A stretch of DNA of 6,957 nt from CAYVZU01 sp964455935. GTDB lineage: Bacteria; Fibrobacterota; CAYVZU01. The stretch lies in assembly GCA_964455935.1 (NCBI GenBank), contig CAYVZU010000161.1, forward strand, positions 1-6,957. The letters are read 5' to 3'. The notes beneath the pieces were generated by a model that was not told the DNA's origin, searched no databases, and saw only the letters and a program-made list of their open reading frames with translations. The first letter of the stretch is position 1, and each line of letters opens with the position of its first letter. Below, piece by piece: positions 5,895 through 6,957 of this stretch. The translations under genes were made by a program, and so were the position numbers.

Positions 5895-6371
5895 ATGCAT
5901 GCAACCGCAAAAATTTCCCGGCGGGGCTTTGTGTCGATCCTGGCTTCGGCCGTTGCCGCAATTCCGCTCTGGCCAAAACGATTGCCGGGTGAAACGCCCG
6001 ACAGCGCAGGATCGGTTCCGTCCATTCGGCAGGGCCGGGTCATTCAAATCGCTCTGAAGGACCCGCGCTACAAAAAACTGTCCGGCGTTGGATCGGCGGT
6101 TTATGTGGATGTGGCCGGCGAAAAGAATCCCATTATTGTGTACCGGTCGGCCGGCGACAAGGTGGCGGCCTATTCCTCGACCTGCGGCCACAAGGGGTGC
6201 AGGGTCGATCTTCCCAAAAAAGGCAAGGTCAAATGTCCATGCCACGGAGCCGCGTTCACTACCGAAGGACGCCTGCTGAAGGGTCCGGCCCAGACCGATT
6301 TGAAGGCCTACCCGGCCGAGCTTATTGAGGGCACCATCCTCATACGCATGGACGCCGACGACAAACTCTGA
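5895..6371 (+). CDS. Tat-exported Rieske [2Fe-2S] protein
   Basis: The product is 158 aa from ATG 5895, which follows AGGAGG (5885-5890). This start places a Tat signal at the N-terminus (SRRGFVS at residues 8-14, then the hydrophobic ILASAVAAIPLW). The longer frame from ATG 5838, overlapping the reductase stop, would bury the signal and lacks a good ribosome binding site. The Rieske motif is CGHKGC (Cys97, His99) and CPCHG (Cys114, His117). Cys102 and Cys116 sit where bc1/b6f-type Rieske proteins have their stabilising disulfide, so a fairly high-potential cluster is likely. FTTEGRLLKGPAQ is the typical following loop. The folded protein should be exported, either anchored by the uncleaved signal or released. 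It is smaller than bc1 Rieske subunits, and no cytochrome b gene is visible. It probably shuttles electrons with the neighbouring DoxX protein, but the partner is not shown. Confidence 0.88.
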   Translation: MHATAKISRRGFVSILASAVAAIPLWPKRLPGETPDSAGSVPSIRQGRVIQIALKDPRYKKLSGVGSAVYVDVAGEKNPIIVYRSAGDKVAAYSSTCGHKGCRVDLPKKGKVKCPCHGAAFTTEGRLLKGPAQTDLKAYPAELIEGTILIRMDADDKL

Positions 6372-6416
6372 TTTGCCGACGATCAGAAACAATCGGCCGT
6401 TTGCAAAGTCCTTGCC

Positions 6417-6454
6417 AATGTCCCCGCCGCTCCGCCATACTTTTGGCGGACATT
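6417..6454 (+). other. Inverted repeat with two alternative 5' arms before the DoxX gene
   Basis: TCCGCCA (6431-6437) pairs with TGGCGGA (6444-6450) over a 6-nt loop. The same 3' arm, as GGCGGACATT (6445-6454), can instead pair with AATGTCCCCGCC (6417-6428) with a 2-base bulge. Only a weak T run (TTCTTT) follows, so it may be a partial terminator or an mRNA-stability or attenuation element between the Rieske and DoxX genes. The rest of the gap shows nothing else. Confidence 0.35.
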
Positions 6455-6472
6455 CTTTGAAAGGGGACTGCA

Positions 6473-6862
6473 ATGATGAGATGGCTTGAAAAGCATACAG
6501 AAACCGCCTACGCCCTGATGCGTTTCGTAACAGGATTTCTGTTCTGGTTCCATGGCGCCCAGAAAATATTGGGCGTATATTCCGAGTTCCAGCCGCCCCT
6601 GGGGACCCAGGCCTGGTTCGGCGGGATCATTGAGCTTGCGGGCGGGCTGGCCGTGATGCTGGGATTGGGAACGCGTATCGCTGCGCTGATCTGCAGCGCC
6701 GAAATGGCCGTGGCCTATATTCAATTCCACTGGAAATTTCAAATCGGTCCCAATTTCTTCCCCACGCTCAACAAAGGCGAGTTGGCCGCGCTCTACTGCT
6801 TTGTTTTCCTCTTCATCGCCTGCAAAGGCGCAGGCCGATGGAGTTTGGACAGGAAGTTTTGA
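6473..6862 (+). CDS. DoxX-family membrane protein
   Basis: The product is 129 aa, a normal length for the family, with four predicted membrane helices at about residues 13-32, 48-65, 67-86 and 101-118. Family hallmarks are visible: FLFWFHGAQKILG, then GGIIELAGGLAVMLGLGTRI, EMAVAYIQFHW, FFPTLNKGELAALYC and a final GRWSLD. AAGGGGA (6461-6467) precedes ATG 6473; ATG 6476 is an alternative with similar spacing. DoxX proteins sit in the inner membrane and some take part in quinone-linked redox complexes such as thiosulfate:quinone oxidoreductase; the role of most is unclear. Its place after an exported Rieske protein and an Fe-S reductase suggests a membrane redox role, which is inference. Confidence 0.9.
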   Translation: MMRWLEKHTETAYALMRFVTGFLFWFHGAQKILGVYSEFQPPLGTQAWFGGIIELAGGLAVMLGLGTRIAALICSAEMAVAYIQFHWKFQIGPNFFPTLNKGELAALYCFVFLFIACKGAGRWSLDRKF

Positions 6863-6911
6863 CGGGCGGCTTATAGGGTGATTCCCACTGGAAGGTTCCG
6901 TGAGCTATCTA

Positions 6912-6957
6912 TTACCCACAAATCTCCCTGGCGAGTGATGCGCCCTCAAGCATTGCG
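6912..6957 (-). CDS. Possible C-terminal end of a minus-strand gene
   Basis: One minus-strand frame from the right edge reads AMLEGASLAREICG and then TAA (6914-6912), immediately followed by TAG. The residues look protein-like and the double stop fits a gene end, convergent with the DoxX gene. Only 14 codons are visible, so the product cannot be named and chance is possible. Confidence 0.3.
   Translation of the reverse strand, partial: AMLEGASLAREICG

Noticed and set aside
5585..5992. Continuation of the reductase frame straight through the N run
   Set aside because: It reads nonsense after the gap, whereas the frame from 5587 gives the expected Fe-S motifs and a stop at 5841.
6863..6911. 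Terminator after the DoxX gene
   Set aside because: The only inverted repeat (around CACTGGAAGGTTCCGTG) has a mismatch and a tiny loop and no T run follows.
1..6957. CRISPR array, tRNA, rRNA, insertion sequence or attachment site
   Set aside because: No regularly spaced repeats, cloverleaf, rRNA-like stretch, transposase motif or terminal inverted repeats were seen.

Overview
The window looks like a metagenome-derived bacterial contig. It has moderately high GC, a 10-N scaffold gap inside a gene, and gene families I associate with Acidobacteria, Verrucomicrobia/Lentisphaerae, Planctomycetes and related lineages. These include the 'NPSL..LK..AK.LL' N-terminal module, ECF sigma factors with long C-terminal extensions, and Fe-S aldo/keto reductases. 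I cannot fix the phylum from the sequence.

Layout. (1) 1-1837, minus: an ECF sigma factor continuous in one frame with a long alpha-helical/HEAT-repeat C-terminal region; it runs off the left edge (612 codons visible). (2) 1838-2103: an intergenic region with overlapping GGAAT dyads near the sigma start, then a promoter-like site and a ~120-nt leader in front of the next gene. (3) 2104-3084, plus: a 326-aa protein made of a small N-terminal module, a FliG C-terminal-like domain and a MotA cytoplasmic-domain-like segment without membrane helices. (4) 3109-3138: a hairpin between convergent genes. (5) 3188-4441, minus: a DUF1835-type protein with the same N-terminal module as gene 3. (6) 4442-4741: a divergent intergenic region that carries a second copy of the leader, reading leftward. 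(7) 4742-6862, plus: a redox cluster of a 4Fe-4S aldo/keto reductase (interrupted by the N gap), a Tat-exported Rieske protein and a DoxX-family membrane protein. (8) 6863-6957: non-coding apart from a possible minus-strand gene end.

The notable part is the left half. Two paralogues share an N-terminal module (31/70 identical residues, ungapped) but carry unrelated C-terminal parts. Both are preceded by a homologous 5' leader whose core (about 41/47 matches) is better conserved than the proteins. In both leaders a CCTC(C/T)TTT segment can pair with the Shine-Dalgarno sequence across a 31-nt loop, and an upstream segment can compete for it. This suggests a co-regulated family of modular proteins under a common cis-regulatory RNA or operator, next to an unusual sigma-HEAT protein. 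A soluble fusion of FliG_C-like (rotor) and MotA-like (stator) contact domains, with no other flagellar gene in view, is the most unusual single item. The functional links are inference; domain similarities were recognised by eye and not searched.
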